Shown here: piece by piece, positions 1-9,722 of the stretch | Layout of the letters: every line of letters starts with the position of its first letter | How positions within the stretch are numbered: the stretch's first letter is position 1 | Assembly (NCBI GenBank): GCA_963742715.1 | Contig: CAVUMR010000003.1 | Location: 1,364,001 to 1,428,000, forward strand | Reading direction: 5' to 3' | Source of the DNA: CAVUMR01 sp963742715 | Lineage (GTDB): Bacteria; Actinomycetota; Actinomycetes; Mycobacteriales; Micromonosporaceae | Length of the DNA stretch: 64,000 nt | Translations under genes and position numbers: made by a program | Notes under the pieces: model-generated | What the model was told of the DNA's origin: nothing | Seen by the model: the letters and a program-made list of their open reading frames with translations, nothing else | The model's database searches: none

Positions 1-2627
1 GCGTGGTTCTCGGTGTCGTGGAACACCTTCAACGCCCGCTGGTAGTGCCGCAGCGCCACGTCGTACCGGCCGATGACCCGTTGTACGGTGCCGAGTCCGG
101 AGATCGCGACCGCCTCGGCCGCGGTGTCCCCGAGGTGCCGGCTCAGCTGCCGCGACCGGTCGATCGCCTGGTACGCGGTCTCGTATCCGTCCTGGTAGAG
201 CGCCACTTGACCGAGTCCACGCAGCAGCGCGGCCTCTCCCCGGAGGTTGTCGTGCAGCTGTACGGCGCGCAGCGCGCTGTCGTGCGACCGGCGCCAGTCG
301 TCGTACCGGCCGCGATGGTCCTGGTACGTCACGAGAGTCGCGGCCAGCTCCCAGGCGATCTCGTCCCGCCCGGCGGTACCGGCCGCCTCGATCACGTCGA
401 GCAGCGTGCCGCGTTCGGCGTCGAACCAGGCCAGTGGATCGGCGGTCAGCCGGTCCGCCGCCTGATAGTCCGGCCACCAGCGCGGAGCCGCGCCCACCGG
501 CGCCCGGAACACGCACACCGGCAGCTTGGCGGCCGCGCGCTCGGCCAGCGCCAGCCAGGCGGCCATGGTCCGGGTCAGCGCCTCTTCCCGGCCTTCGCGG
601 CCCGACCACTCCCGGCCGGCGGCGGCACCGATGCCGGCGAGACCGGCACCGTCGGTCTCCCGGACGTAGCAGCGGAGCAGCCGGGGCACGTGGTACCGCG
701 ACTGGCCGGCCGGATCCGGGCCGGACACCCGCATCAGCCCGGAGTCGACCAGCGTGTCCAGCGCGGCGGCGGCCCGGTCGGTACCGAGCATCGGCTCCGC
801 CACCCAGCCGGGCAGCTCCTCGGCGTCCAGGTCGCCGGACAGCCGCAGCACCGCGACCGCGTCGTCGGGCAGCGCCCGCACGCTGTCGGCGAAGCCCTCC
901 CGCACGGTCAGCGCGCCGGCGCGCAGTTCGTCGAGCCGGCCGCGATCCGGACCGAGCCGGTCGGCCAGCGTGCGCAGCGGCCACGGCGGGCGTCCGGCCA
1001 GCCGGATCCCGGCGATCCGTACCGCCAGCGGATGCCGCCCGCAGGCGTCGACGATCTCGCTGACCGCGGACGGTTCGCGGCTGGCCCGCTCCACCCCCAC
1101 CAGCCGGGTGAGCAGATCCCGCGCCTCCGGCTGGGAGAACACGCCGAGGCTGAGCTCCCGGGCATCGGGCAGCTCCGGCAACCGGCGCCGGCTGGTCACC
1201 AGCACCGCGCATCCGGTACCCGCGGGTACCAGGGGAAGTACCTGGTCCGCGCTGGTGGCACCGTCCACGATGACCAGCACCCGGCGCCCGGCCAGCAGCG
1301 ACCGGTACAGGGCGGCCCGACCGCCGGTGCGGCCCGGCTGGGCCGGCTCGGGGGTACCGAGGCTGCGCAGTACGTCGACGAGCACCTCGTCCGGTGCCGG
1401 TGGTACCGCCGAACCGTCGGTCAGGTCGACGTAGAGCTGCCCGTCCGGGAACCGGTCGGCAAGCAGGTGCCCGACCCGGATCGCCAGCGCGGACTTGCCC
1501 ACTCCGGGCGGACCGACGACCACCGCGACCGGACAGCCGGTACCGGTCTGGCCCAGCTCGTCGACCAGCGTGGCGACCTCCCGGTCCCGGCCGGTGAAGT
1601 CCGCGACGTCCCGCGGAAGCTGGCGGATCGGCCGGTGACCGGTGGGCTCCGGCCCTCCGGGGGCGGCGATCACCAGCCGGGACGCCCAACCCTCGGCCGG
1701 CCGGTCGGACCGGTCGGCGGCCGGGCCGCCCTCGTCGTCCGGCCGCGGGCTGGACTCGCGCCGGTCGCCGACGCCCGGCCGGCCGCCCGACGCGCGGTCG
1801 CCGGTCACCAGAAGCTCGCCGGTCGGGCCGTCGCCGGCCAGCGGGCGGTCGCCGTCGGAGACCACGGACAGCACCGGCCGGCCGCCGTGCAGGATCGTCT
1901 CGTGGGTACGGCGCAGCTCCGCGCCCGGTTCGATGCCGAGTTCGGCGACCATCACGTCGCGCGCCTCGCGGAACGCGGCCAGCGCGGCCGCCTGCTGGCC
2001 GCTGGCGTTCAACGCGACGAGGAGGTACCGCCAGAGCCGCTCCTGGAACGGGTCCTCGGCCAGCAGCGCCCGCAGCTCGGTGATGGCCGGATCGTGCAGG
2101 TCCAGGGCGATCCGCAGGCGCAACCGGTGCTCGACGGCTTCCCGGCGCCTCGCCGCGATCCGGTCGAGGTGCGGCAGCCACCAGGCCGCGATCGGCAGGT
2201 CGTTCAACGGGTCGCCCCGCCACAGGTCCAGCGCCTGGTCCAGCGCGGACAGCGCCTCCCTCGGCCGGCCGCCCCGGGACAGTTCGATCGCGTCCGCGGC
2301 GAGCCGCTCGAACAGCAGGAGATCCAGCTCGTCCACCGCTACCGAGATCGAGTACCCGCCGCGGATGGTGCGGATCCGGGGCCCGTCCGCGGTCGCCGGC
2401 AGAGTGGCCCGCAGGCCGCTGATGTACGTCTGGACGTTCGCCTGGGCGGACCGGGGCGGGTTGGTCCACACGGCGGCCACCAACTGCTCGATGCTCACCA
2501 CGCGGTTCGCTTCCAACAGGAGTGCCGCGAGCACGGTCTCGCGTTTGTTGCCGCGACTCGCGGTGTCCTGCGGGTACCGGACCAGCAGCGGGCCCAGCAC
2601 ACCGAAGATGAGCCGATCTCCAACCAT
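1..2627 (-). CDS. AfsR/SARP-family transcriptional regulator with NB-ARC and TPR regions (3' end outside window)
   Basis: The minus strand is open from an ATG at 2627 to the window edge (875 codons, no stop reached), so the C-terminus is missing. An OmpR-like winged-helix DNA-binding domain occupies roughly residues 10-95, followed by a bacterial transcriptional activator domain to about residue 245. A low-complexity linker leads to an NB-ARC/AAA-type ATPase whose P-loop GPPGVGKS lies near residues 372-379. Helical repeats of TPR type follow from about residue 700. This order is the AfsR type of SARP, which activates secondary metabolism or morphological genes through ATP-dependent oligomerisation. 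The MFS exporter immediately upstream on the same strand is a plausible partner, but no binding site was identified. SARP assignment is firm; target genes are unknown. Confidence 0.9.
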   Translation of the reverse strand, partial: MVGDRLIFGVLGPLLVRYPQDTASRGNKRETVLAALLLEANRVVSIEQLVAAVWTNPPRSAQANVQTYISGLRATLPATADGPRIRTIRGGYSISVAVDELDLLLFERLAADAIELSRGGRPREALSALDQALDLWRGDPLNDLPIAAWWLPHLDRIAARRREAVEHRLRLRIALDLHDPAITELRALLAEDPFQERLWRYLLVALNASGQQAAALAAFREARDVMVAELGIEPGAELRRTHETILHGGRPVLSVVSDGDRPLAGDGPTGELLVTGDRASGGRPGVGDRRESSPRPDDEGGPAADRSDRPAEGWASRLVIAAPGGPEPTGHRPIRQLPRDVADFTGRDREVATLVDELGQTGTGCPVAVVVGPPGVGKSALAIRVGHLLADRFPDGQLYVDLTDGSAVPPAPDEVLVDVLRSLGTPEPAQPGRTGGRAALYRSLLAGRRVLVIVDGATSADQVLPLVPAGTGCAVLVTSRRRLPELPDARELSLGVFSQPEARDLLTRLVGVERASREPSAVSEIVDACGRHPLAVRIAGIRLAGRPPWPLRTLADRLGPDRGRLDELRAGALTVREGFADSVRALPDDAVAVLRLSGDLDAEELPGWVAEPMLGTDRAAAALDTLVDSGLMRVSGPDPAGQSRYHVPRLLRCYVRETDGAGLAGIGAAAGREWSGREGREEALTRTMAAWLALAERAAAKLPVCVFRAPVGAAPRWWPDYQAADRLTADPLAWFDAERGTLLDVIEAAGTAGRDEIAWELAATLVTYQDHRGRYDDWRRSHDSALRAVQLHDNLRGEAALLRGLGQVALYQDGYETAYQAIDRSRQLSRHLGDTAAEAVAISGLGTVQRVIGRYDVALRHYQRALKVFHDTENH

Positions 2628-2850
2628 CGGTCGCTCCACGATCAGTGGGCGGGCGGTACGGACGGCGCTACGGGCAGCGTCCGAAGCTTCGTACCACCAC
2701 GATCGGGTGCGAGAAAATAGCCTTCAACCGATTCGACCAGATTCGATCAGCTCAGGGCCTGGTTGTCCGCCTGAGGCCGTACTAACCGGGCATTTCGGAC
2801 CACGGTACGGGAGGCAGCGCGACCGAGCCAGAGCGCGAGCCGTAAAAGGC

Positions 2851-2884
2851 GGGACCGCGCAGCCCCCTCAGGCCGCGCGGTCCC
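2851..2884 (-). terminator. Hairpin terminator after the MFS exporter gene
   Basis: GGGACCGCGC at 2851-2860 pairs perfectly with GCGCGGTCCC at 2875-2884 around a 14-nt loop, just beyond the MFS stop codon. There is no clear U-tract, as is common for actinomycete terminators. Confidence 0.6.
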
Positions 2885-2896
2885 GGGCCGTACCGC

Positions 2897-4405
2897 TCAG
2901 GCGGCGCACTCCTCGCGCTCGGGTTCGACGACCGGCGCCACAACAACCGGCTCGACCGCGGTACGACGGTCCGACCGCAGCACCGTCACCGCCACCGCGA
3001 TGGCGACGACCACGAGCGACGCCCCGACCAGGAAGCCGAACTGGTACCCGTGGGTCAGCGCCGCCGCGGTCGACTCCCCGGCCGCCAGCCGCCCGGCGGT
3101 ACGAGTGGCCGACAGCGTTGCCAGCACCGCGAGCCCGAGCGCGGCACCCACCTGCACGGACGTGTTCACCAGACCGGAGGCGAGGCCCGCGTCCTCCGGA
3201 GTCGCGCCCGACATCGCCAGCGTGGCCAGCGCCGGGAACGACAGTCCGATGCCGGTACCGATGAGAATCATCGTGGGCATCAGGTCGATCAGGTAGCTGC
3301 CGTCCACCGGTACCTGCGCGAAGCGACCCAGTCCGATCGCGATCAGTACCAGGCCGGCCAGCAGCGTGGACTTCGCGCCGAACCGGTTCACCAGCCGGTC
3401 GGAGTACCGCAGCGACAGCGTGCCGATCACGATCGTGGTGGGCAGGAATGCCAGCCCGGTCTGCAGCGGGTCGTACCCGAGCACGTTCTGCACGTACAGC
3501 ACGCCGAGGAAGAACATCCCGAACATGCCGGCCACGGTCAGGGCCTGGATCGCGTTCGCGCCACTGACGTTGCGGGAGCGGAAGATGCGCAGCGGTACCA
3601 GCGGGTTCGCCGCGGTCGCCTCGCGTACCAGGAACGCCACCAGCAGGCCGAGCGCCGCGGTACCGAGGCCGAGCGTGCGCCCGTCGGTCCAGCCGTACTC
3701 GGCGGCCGGCTTCACGATCGTGTACACGCCGAGCATCAGTGACGCCGTGATGAGGGTCGCGCCGAGCAGGTCGGTACCCCGGCCGAATCCGATGCCCTTC
3801 TCGGCCGGCAGCAGCCGCAGCCCGAGCGCGAACGTGACCACGCCGATCGGCACGTTGATGAAGAAGATCCAGTGCCAGTTGACGCCCTGGGTCAGTACGC
3901 CGCCGGCGAGCAGCCCGATCGAGCCGCCGGCCGAGGCGACGAAGCTGAACACGCCGATCGCCTTCGCCTGCTCCCGCGGCCGCGGGAACATCGTGAAGAT
4001 GATGCCCAGGATGACCGCCGAGGTCATCGCGCCGCCGACGCCCTGGACGAAGCGCGCGGCGATCAGCATTTCCTGGCTCTGCGCGACGCCGCACAGCATC
4101 GAGGCGGCGGTGAACACCGCGAGCCCGGCCAGGAACATGGTGCGCCGGGAGATCAGGTCGCCGAGCCGGCCGGAGAGCAGCAGCAGCCCGCCGAAGGCGA
4201 TCAGGTAGGCGTTCACGACCCAGGCCAGGCTTGCCGGCGTGAAGCCGAGGTCGGTCTGGATGGCCGGCAGCGCCACGTTCACCACGGTGCCGTCGAGCAC
4301 CATCATCAACATGCCGGTGCACAGCACGATCAGGGCGAGCCAACGGGCGCGGTCCGTGGTGCCGTTCGTCCGGTTACGTGTGGTGACTCGCACGATCTCG
4401 GTCAT
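2897..4405 (-). CDS. MFS drug exporter, DHA2 (EmrB/QacA) family
   Basis: The 502-residue protein has about 14 predicted membrane helices, the usual size of DHA2 proton-driven multidrug exporters. The loop between helices 2 and 3 carries the family motif A as GRLGDLISRR, near residues 80-90. The motif C-like stretch ASAGGSIGLLAGG follows near residue 160. The ATG at 4405 has GGGGG and GGGAG purine runs just upstream, which supports this start. It probably exports a lipophilic or antibiotic-like compound from the cytoplasm; the substrate cannot be read from sequence. It lies upstream of the SARP gene in the same direction with a hairpin between them. Confidence 0.92.
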   Translation of the reverse strand: MTEIVRVTTRNRTNGTTDRARWLALIVLCTGMLMMVLDGTVVNVALPAIQTDLGFTPASLAWVVNAYLIAFGGLLLLSGRLGDLISRRTMFLAGLAVFTAASMLCGVAQSQEMLIAARFVQGVGGAMTSAVILGIIFTMFPRPREQAKAIGVFSFVASAGGSIGLLAGGVLTQGVNWHWIFFINVPIGVVTFALGLRLLPAEKGIGFGRGTDLLGATLITASLMLGVYTIVKPAAEYGWTDGRTLGLGTAALGLLVAFLVREATAANPLVPLRIFRSRNVSGANAIQALTVAGMFGMFFLGVLYVQNVLGYDPLQTGLAFLPTTIVIGTLSLRYSDRLVNRFGAKSTLLAGLVLIAIGLGRFAQVPVDGSYLIDLMPTMILIGTGIGLSFPALATLAMSGATPEDAGLASGLVNTSVQVGAALGLAVLATLSATRTAGRLAAGESTAAALTHGYQFGFLVGASLVVVAIAVAVTVLRSDRRTAVEPVVVAPVVEPEREECAA

Positions 4406-4661
4406 CTCCCAATCCCCCTGGCTAACCCGGCCCCGGTACGGCGGCCGTCTGATGTGTAGACCAGCGAGCGGCGAAAACTCATCGCATTTACGCGGCGCAT
4501 GTCCCGGAGATCACATCGGGCCGGCGGCGCCTTCCCGCCAAGGGCTGCGACCACACGGCGCGGGGGGCGGCGACAGCAAGGCGCGGCAACGCTGCGTGGC
4601 AGCACGGTTCGATAGGGTCAACCCCGCCTAGTTTGTACGTTCAGCGGCGATAAGGAGTGCC

Positions 4662-7277
4662 GTGACCACGGTGACGTCGTTGTTCTCACGGGCGTTGGGA
4701 CTGCACCGGGAGGCGGTGTCCCACCTCACCGCCGCGCGCGCCGAACTGGCCGCCAGGCTCGGCGACTCCACCGCGGCGACCACGTCCGCCGAGGCACAGC
4801 GACAACTCGCCGCGCGACTCGCCGAACTGGCCCCGGCACTGGCACCCGGCTGGCTGAGTTGCCCGCTCGATCCGCGCGCGGCGCAGCGGGACCTGGGCCG
4901 CGACGCCGACCCGTCCCGGCAGTCGCTGATCCGGCTCGGTGCGGGCCGCCCGGTACCCGATCAGGGTTTTCCGGTCGTGGTCCCGTTCCTCGGCGCCGGG
5001 CACATCGCGATCGACACCGACGCCCGCGATCCGCGGGTGACCGGCTGGCTGCGCGCCATGCTGCTGCGGATCGTGGCCGCGGTACCAGCCGGCTCGGTCC
5101 GGGTACTGCCGGTCGACGGCGGCACCCTCGGCGCCGTGTTCACCCCGTTCCGGCCGCTCGTCGACGCGGGCGCCTGGACCAGGCCGGCCACCGACCTGGA
5201 CACCTTCCGGGCGGTACTCGCGCAGGCAGAGGCGCAGATCACGACCGCGCAGGCGGGTGACGCGCATGACCTGCCGTACCTGCTCGTCGTCGTCGCCGCG
5301 CTACCGGTGGGGTGCGGGAGCAGCGAACACGCCCGACTCGCCGCGCTCGCGCACGCGGGGCCTTCCGCGCGCGTACACCTGCTGGTTGCCGGTTATCCAC
5401 CGGTGCTGCCGGCCGGCTTCGACCAGCCACCGCGGCTGGACCACACCACGCAGCTCACCGCGGCCGGGGACACGTTCACCGTCTCCGAGCCGCCCGGCCG
5501 GTCGCTGTTCAGCGACGACGGCACCGGGCTCGCCGCGCCGCTGTCATTGGACGCCGCACCGGCCGACGGGCTGGCCGACACGATCAGTCGACGGCTGGCC
5601 GACACCACCCGGACCCAGAGCGCGGTGGACTTCGCGGCGTTGATGCCGGCCGAGATCTGGGCCGAATCGTCAGCCGACGGCCTGCGTACCGTCGTCGGCC
5701 GGGCCGAGCGCGGCTGGTGCGAGCTGGCGCTGGACGACGTGACCCCGCACTGGCTCGTCGGCGGGCGTACCGGCTCCGGCAAGACCGTGTTCCTGCTCGA
5801 CGTGCTGTACGGCCTGGCCTCCAGGTACAGCCCGGACGAGCTGGGGCTGTACCTGCTCGACTTCAAGGAAGGCGTGTCGTTCGCCGAGTTCACCCCGACC
5901 GCGGTGGACGGCTCGTGGATCCCGCACGCGCGTACGGTCGGGATCGAGTCCGACCGGGAATACGGCCTGGCGGTGCTGCGCGCGCTCGTACAGGAGATGG
6001 GTCGTCGCGCGGTCGAGTTGAAGAAGGCCGGCGTCACCCGGCTCGCGGACCTGCGCTCCGGCCGCCCGGACGTGGCGATGCCCCGGCTGGTCGCGGTCAT
6101 CGACGAGTTCCACGTGCTGTTCGCCGGCAACGACCGGCTTGCCGAACGAGCCGCCGCGCTACTCGAGGAACTCGCGCGCAAGGGCCGGTCGTACGGCATC
6201 CACCTGATCCTCGCCTCGCAGACCATCTCCGGGGTCGAGGCGCTGTTCACCAAGGGCGAGTCGATCTTCGGCCAGTTCCCGCTGCGGGTGGCGCTGGCCG
6301 GTGGCGGCGGGGTGCTGGACCACCTGAACAACGCGGCCGACAACCTGCCGGTCGGTACCGCCGCGGTGAACACCGCCGCCGGCGTGTCCAACGCGGACCA
6401 GCTGGTGCGCTTCCCGGACGCGGTCGCGACCGCGGTGACCGCGCAGCGGCACCGGCTGTGGAACGCGCGCCCGCCGGGCGACGAGCCACCGGCCGTGTTC
6501 GCCGGGTACGCCGAGCAGCACCTGGCCCAGGATCCGACCTTCGCCCGGCTGTCTCCCGACGTGCGACGAAGAAGGGTGCTGGTCGGGCGGGTGGTGGACG
6601 TGGGGCTGCCCACGGCCGGGTTCACCCTCGACGGTTCCCCCGGCCGGCATGTGGCCGTGGTCGGGCCTTCTCCGGTCGGCGCGGACATCCTGCACGCCGC
6701 CGCGATCTCGGTGGGCCGGCAGTACCAGCCTGGTACCGCGTCGTTCGCCATCGCCTCCCTGGTAGGGGTGGCCGACGACGCCGCCGACGCGACCGCGGAC
6801 GCGCTGACCGAGGCCGGTCACCGGGTGGACAACCTGGACGCGGCCGGGCTGCGCGCCAAGATCGGGCAGCTCGCGGGTGGCGGCACCGGGCCGACCTATG
6901 TCGTGGTGTTCGGCGCGGACGCGGCCAGCGCCAGCCTCGGGGCGTCCGATCCGGAGACCTTCCGTACCGGCCTGGACGATCTTCGGGACATGCTCCGCGC
7001 CGGGCCGGCGCACGGCGTACACCTGCTGGCCTGGTGGCGTGGACTGCGCCGGTTCAGCGACGACATCGGCGGCTCGGCCGGCCTGGAGGACGTGTCCTGC
7101 CTGGTCGCGCTGAACGTGCCGGCGAACGATCTGGGCAGCCTGCTCGGTGACTACCAGCTCCAGTGGCAGGCTCGACCGAACCGGGCGCTGCTCATCGACC
7201 GGCACGACAGTCAGCTCAACCTGATCGTGCCGTTCGTACGCCCGGGCACCCTCGATCGGCTGGAGGCGCACCGATGA
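4662..7277 (+). CDS. FtsK/SpoIIIE-type ATPase (EccC-like architecture)
   Basis: 871 residues, GTG start preceded by AGGAG seven bases upstream. The first 65 residues are a charged helical, coiled-coil-like segment. A canonical FtsK/SpoIIIE motor follows, with Walker A GGRTGSGKT near residues 367-375, Walker B AVIDEFHVLF near 476 and the sensor-like LILASQT near 515. The C-terminal 200 residues resemble a second RecA-like fold whose P-loop is degenerate (VVGPSPVGAD near 663, no GKT). One active plus one degenerate ATPase module recalls EccC/EssC motors of type VII secretion. FtsK motors move DNA or protein; cargo here is inferred only from neighbours. No transmembrane helix is evident, so the adjacent membrane protein may anchor it. 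It overlaps the next gene by ATGA. Confidence 0.85.
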   Translation: MTTVTSLFSRALGLHREAVSHLTAARAELAARLGDSTAATTSAEAQRQLAARLAELAPALAPGWLSCPLDPRAAQRDLGRDADPSRQSLIRLGAGRPVPDQGFPVVVPFLGAGHIAIDTDARDPRVTGWLRAMLLRIVAAVPAGSVRVLPVDGGTLGAVFTPFRPLVDAGAWTRPATDLDTFRAVLAQAEAQITTAQAGDAHDLPYLLVVVAALPVGCGSSEHARLAALAHAGPSARVHLLVAGYPPVLPAGFDQPPRLDHTTQLTAAGDTFTVSEPPGRSLFSDDGTGLAAPLSLDAAPADGLADTISRRLADTTRTQSAVDFAALMPAEIWAESSADGLRTVVGRAERGWCELALDDVTPHWLVGGRTGSGKTVFLLDVLYGLASRYSPDELGLYLLDFKEGVSFAEFTPTAVDGSWIPHARTVGIESDREYGLAVLRALVQEMGRRAVELKKAGVTRLADLRSGRPDVAMPRLVAVIDEFHVLFAGNDRLAERAAALLEELARKGRSYGIHLILASQTISGVEALFTKGESIFGQFPLRVALAGGGGVLDHLNNAADNLPVGTAAVNTAAGVSNADQLVRFPDAVATAVTAQRHRLWNARPPGDEPPAVFAGYAEQHLAQDPTFARLSPDVRRRRVLVGRVVDVGLPTAGFTLDGSPGRHVAVVGPSPVGADILHAAAISVGRQYQPGTASFAIASLVGVADDAADATADALTEAGHRVDNLDAAGLRAKIGQLAGGGTGPTYVVVFGADAASASLGASDPETFRTGLDDLRDMLRAGPAHGVHLLAWWRGLRRFSDDIGGSAGLEDVSCLVALNVPANDLGSLLGDYQLQWQARPNRALLIDRHDSQLNLIVPFVRPGTLDRLEAHR

Positions 7278-7906
7278 GCTGGGCTGCGTACACCGAAACC
7301 GCCCGGCAACTGTCGACGGTGCGTCGGGACGCCGCCGAGCAGCACAGCGCGCATCAGTCGACGGTGACCACCGCACAGGCCGACCTGGACCGGCTCACGA
7401 TCTTCCTGAACGCGCAGCGGGAGCGGATCGTCGCGCTCGCCCAGGTGTTGCGGCTGCCGCCGCCGTTCCTCGACAACATCCCGCGCAGCAGCGAAATCGA
7501 CGTCCAGACCGCGCTGCACCTGGCCGCCGACGCGGCGAAGTTCGCCGACTCGTACGCCCGGCAGGCCGAGGACCGGGCGCGCCAGCCGACCCTGTTGCCG
7601 GGCATGTCACCGACTCCGCGCAACGCACTGATCTATTCGGCGTGGGCGTTCGTCTGCTTCATCGCCCAGTGCGGGCTGGCCGCGGCCGCCTCGGACTCCT
7701 TCGGTTTCTTCGCCTGGTCGCTGTGCGGGTTGCCGGCGATCGCGTTCTTCGGCGGGTACGCCACCATCGCGTTCGGCGGGCAGCCGCGGATGGCCGAGGG
7801 CCAATATCCACGGAATCCGCAGATCGGTGGCCTGATCTGCTTCGTCGGACTGCCGATAGCGTGGCTGTTCCTGACCGCCGCGCTGTCATTGATCGGAAAC
7901 TTCTAG
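7274..7906 (+). CDS. Membrane protein with N-terminal coiled coil and three TM helices, partner of FtsK-like ATPase
   Basis: 210 residues; the ATG overlaps the ATPase stop codon (ATGA), implying translational coupling. Residues 1-110 are hydrophilic and helical with a coiled-coil character. Three hydrophobic segments follow at about 117-139, 143-168 and 184-208, ending almost at the C-terminus. I do not recognise a named family. From its position it is a candidate membrane anchor or channel subunit for the cytosolic motor; that is inference. Confidence 0.75.
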   Translation: MSWAAYTETARQLSTVRRDAAEQHSAHQSTVTTAQADLDRLTIFLNAQRERIVALAQVLRLPPPFLDNIPRSSEIDVQTALHLAADAAKFADSYARQAEDRARQPTLLPGMSPTPRNALIYSAWAFVCFIAQCGLAAAASDSFGFFAWSLCGLPAIAFFGGYATIAFGGQPRMAEGQYPRNPQIGGLICFVGLPIAWLFLTAALSLIGNF

Positions 7907-7970
7907 CTTGTGGTGGCCGCCTCTGGCGGCACGCTTGACGGCATTCGAAGAGCACCGGGGAGGAAGTGCT

Positions 7971-8234
7971 GTGGCCAGCATCGAGGAGATCAAGGCCGGA
8001 CTCGCCGGCGCCGGCAGCGACGCCAACACGACGTCCGCGCAGGCCCGCGCGGGTGCGGATGCCGCGGACCGGATGATCGCGCGGCTCACCGCGGTCGCCC
8101 GCGGCACCAACCACCCCAAGCTCGCCGAGGCGATCGCGAAGGCGCAGCAGAGCAAGCAACGCTTCGCCGAAGCCGCCGCGCTCGCTGACGCCGCAGCGAA
8201 GGCCGCCCGCGAGTACATCGGCATCCTCGGCTGA
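7971..8234 (+). CDS. Small helical-hairpin protein (paralogue 1 of the FtsK locus)
   Basis: GTG at 7971 is chosen over upstream starts because GGGGAGGAAG sits directly before it; the product is 87 residues. It is rich in Ala and Lys and should fold as two long helices joined by a turn containing GTNHPKL near residues 47-53. The segment from this turn to the C-terminus aligns by eye with the 226-residue protein two genes downstream (GTDHPRM) and more weakly with the neighbouring 87-residue protein. Size and two-helix shape resemble WXG100 proteins, but there is no WxG motif. Function unknown. Confidence 0.75.
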   Translation: MASIEEIKAGLAGAGSDANTTSAQARAGADAADRMIARLTAVARGTNHPKLAEAIAKAQQSKQRFAEAAALADAAAKAAREYIGILG

Positions 8235-8236
8235 CC

Positions 8237-8500
8237 ATGACCGACGTCGGGGCCGTCAAAACCCTGATCAATCATGGTGTACGCGGTTGCGAAGCGGCCG
8301 CGGACGCGACGACGGCCGTGGCGGCCCAGTGCCTTGCGGTGCACACCCTTGCGGCCGCGACGAGCCACGACAGCCACCACCGGCTGGTGACCGAGGGACT
8401 CTCCCTGTTGGCCGAGGCCGGCAAGGAAAGTGAGTACGTCGGGCGCCGGCTCCGGGAAGCCGTCGACGCGGCCCACGACTATCGGGACTCGCTCGGGTGA
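8237..8500 (+). CDS. Small helical-hairpin protein (paralogue 2 of the FtsK locus)
   Basis: 87 residues, ATG two bases after the previous stop. Two helices are predicted around a His-rich turn, SHDSHHRLV near residues 42-50. The C-terminal helix ends DYRDSLG, matching the EYIGILG end of paralogue 1 in position and character. Divergence is higher than between the other two paralogues. It overlaps the next gene by GTGA, so this cluster is translated as a unit. Function unknown; possibly a substrate or accessory factor of the neighbouring motor. Confidence 0.72.
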   Translation: MTDVGAVKTLINHGVRGCEAAADATTAVAAQCLAVHTLAAATSHDSHHRLVTEGLSLLAEAGKESEYVGRRLREAVDAAHDYRDSLG

Positions 8501-9177
8501 GCGCCAGCCTGTCGGACGTCGTGGCGCAGCTTCGGGTGGTCGTCGCGAACGCCGACCGCGCCGCTGTCGCCGCTACCCGCGCGCAGGCCGACGCCGAGTC
8601 GGCGCACGTCACGTTCGACAAGGCCGGCCGCGGCACCGACCATCCCCGGATGCGTCAGGCCGTGACCGAAGCGCGGACAGCCGCCGAGAAGCTCGGTCGT
8701 ACCGCGAATCTGCTCACTAAAGCCGCGGACGCGTTCACCGACTACCTCAACCTGATCGCGCCCGGTTCCGCGCCCGCCCGCCACGCGACCCCCGAAGCGA
8801 CCCGACGAGCAACGCCCGACGCGCTTCCCTCCGGCGAGCACCTGGAGTCAGAGGCGGCAGCGCGGCAACGGCGCCTGGACCGGCTCAACGCAATGATCAC
8901 CAAGAAGGCCGATGACCTGCAGGACAGCGCGACGGACCTCGCTGAGATCGCGCACCGCGCGTTTACCGTCGGGCAACGCCCGCATGGATCACCCACACTC
9001 GGCGTCCCACCGTCCACCCCGACCGTTGTCGCACAGCAGCCGCCTGCCTCTCGACCAGAGGCGGGCGATCTCGTCAGTAATCTCGTGATCGCCGCAAGCG
9101 CCCTGTGGATCGGTGGCAACTGGGCCAGCCGGAAGCTGCACAACGCATTTAAGAGGAGTCAAACAGATGCCGAGTAA
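8497..9177 (+). CDS. Extended helical-hairpin protein with C-terminal hydrophobic segment (paralogue 3)
   Basis: 226 residues from a GTG that overlaps the upstream stop. Residues 1-90 repeat the hairpin fold of paralogue 1, including the turn GRGTDHPRM near 45-53. A Pro/Ala/Thr-rich linker and a second helical segment (about 118-155) follow. Near 190-205 there is one hydrophobic stretch, NLVIAASALWIGG, that could be a single membrane anchor. The protein looks like paralogue 1 with a tethering tail. Function unknown. Confidence 0.72.
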   Translation: MSASLSDVVAQLRVVVANADRAAVAATRAQADAESAHVTFDKAGRGTDHPRMRQAVTEARTAAEKLGRTANLLTKAADAFTDYLNLIAPGSAPARHATPEATRRATPDALPSGEHLESEAAARQRRLDRLNAMITKKADDLQDSATDLAEIAHRAFTVGQRPHGSPTLGVPPSTPTVVAQQPPASRPEAGDLVSNLVIAASALWIGGNWASRKLHNAFKRSQTDAE

Positions 9178-9616
9178 CGATCTCATGGATCTCTTCCGCG
9201 CGGCGGTACGCGAGGACTGGGGAAGCGTAGACCGGCTTTTGGCAGAACTGGACCGCTCGGGCTGGCCGGGTGGCGTGCAAGGCATTACCGCGGTGTTCGG
9301 TATCGCAGTCAACGAGATGTTCCGGCCCGGCCAGGACCAGCAGCAGATCTCGGGGTTCGTCAGCAAGGTCCGCGCCGGGCTTACGTCGACGGACGACATC
9401 CCGCAGCAGGACGCTGAAGCGCTGATCTGCGCCGCTCTCGGCGAGACAGAGTTGGCTGAGCGCGTAAGCGCGGAGGTAGCCATACACGCTCAGATCGTGC
9501 TTGCGCTGAGGATCTTCGCCGAACTGCACGTGAGTGAGACGAGGCTTGAGGCCATGTTGGAGGAGGCGGAGGGGCTCGCAATCCGATGGGCCCGCCAGAG
9601 TGGCACAACAGATTGA
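9167..9616 (+). CDS. Hypothetical helical protein at the end of the FtsK-locus operon
   Basis: 149 residues; ATG at 9167 is preferred because AAGAGGAG lies upstream at normal spacing, and it overlaps the previous gene by 11 bases. The protein is acidic and mostly alpha-helical, with no membrane segment or recognisable motif. It is the last gene of the six-gene plus-strand run starting at 4662. I do not recognise the family. Confidence 0.65.
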   Translation: MPSNDLMDLFRAAVREDWGSVDRLLAELDRSGWPGGVQGITAVFGIAVNEMFRPGQDQQQISGFVSKVRAGLTSTDDIPQQDAEALICAALGETELAERVSAEVAIHAQIVLALRIFAELHVSETRLEAMLEEAEGLAIRWARQSGTTD

Positions 9617-9722
9617 TTCTCCCGAGATCATGAGGCACAGGTGCTGAATAGTGCCGCTCCCCTAGGCTGACGAACACCCGACTCGAAGTAGCGACACTCA
9701 ACGACGTCCCAGCGAAGCTGGG

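Noticed and set aside
3..2720. A 905-codon open frame on the plus strand
   Set aside because: It is the shadow of the SARP gene on the minus strand; its translation is Arg/Gly/Pro-rich with no domain, while the minus strand shows clear DNA-binding, BTAD and NB-ARC motifs.
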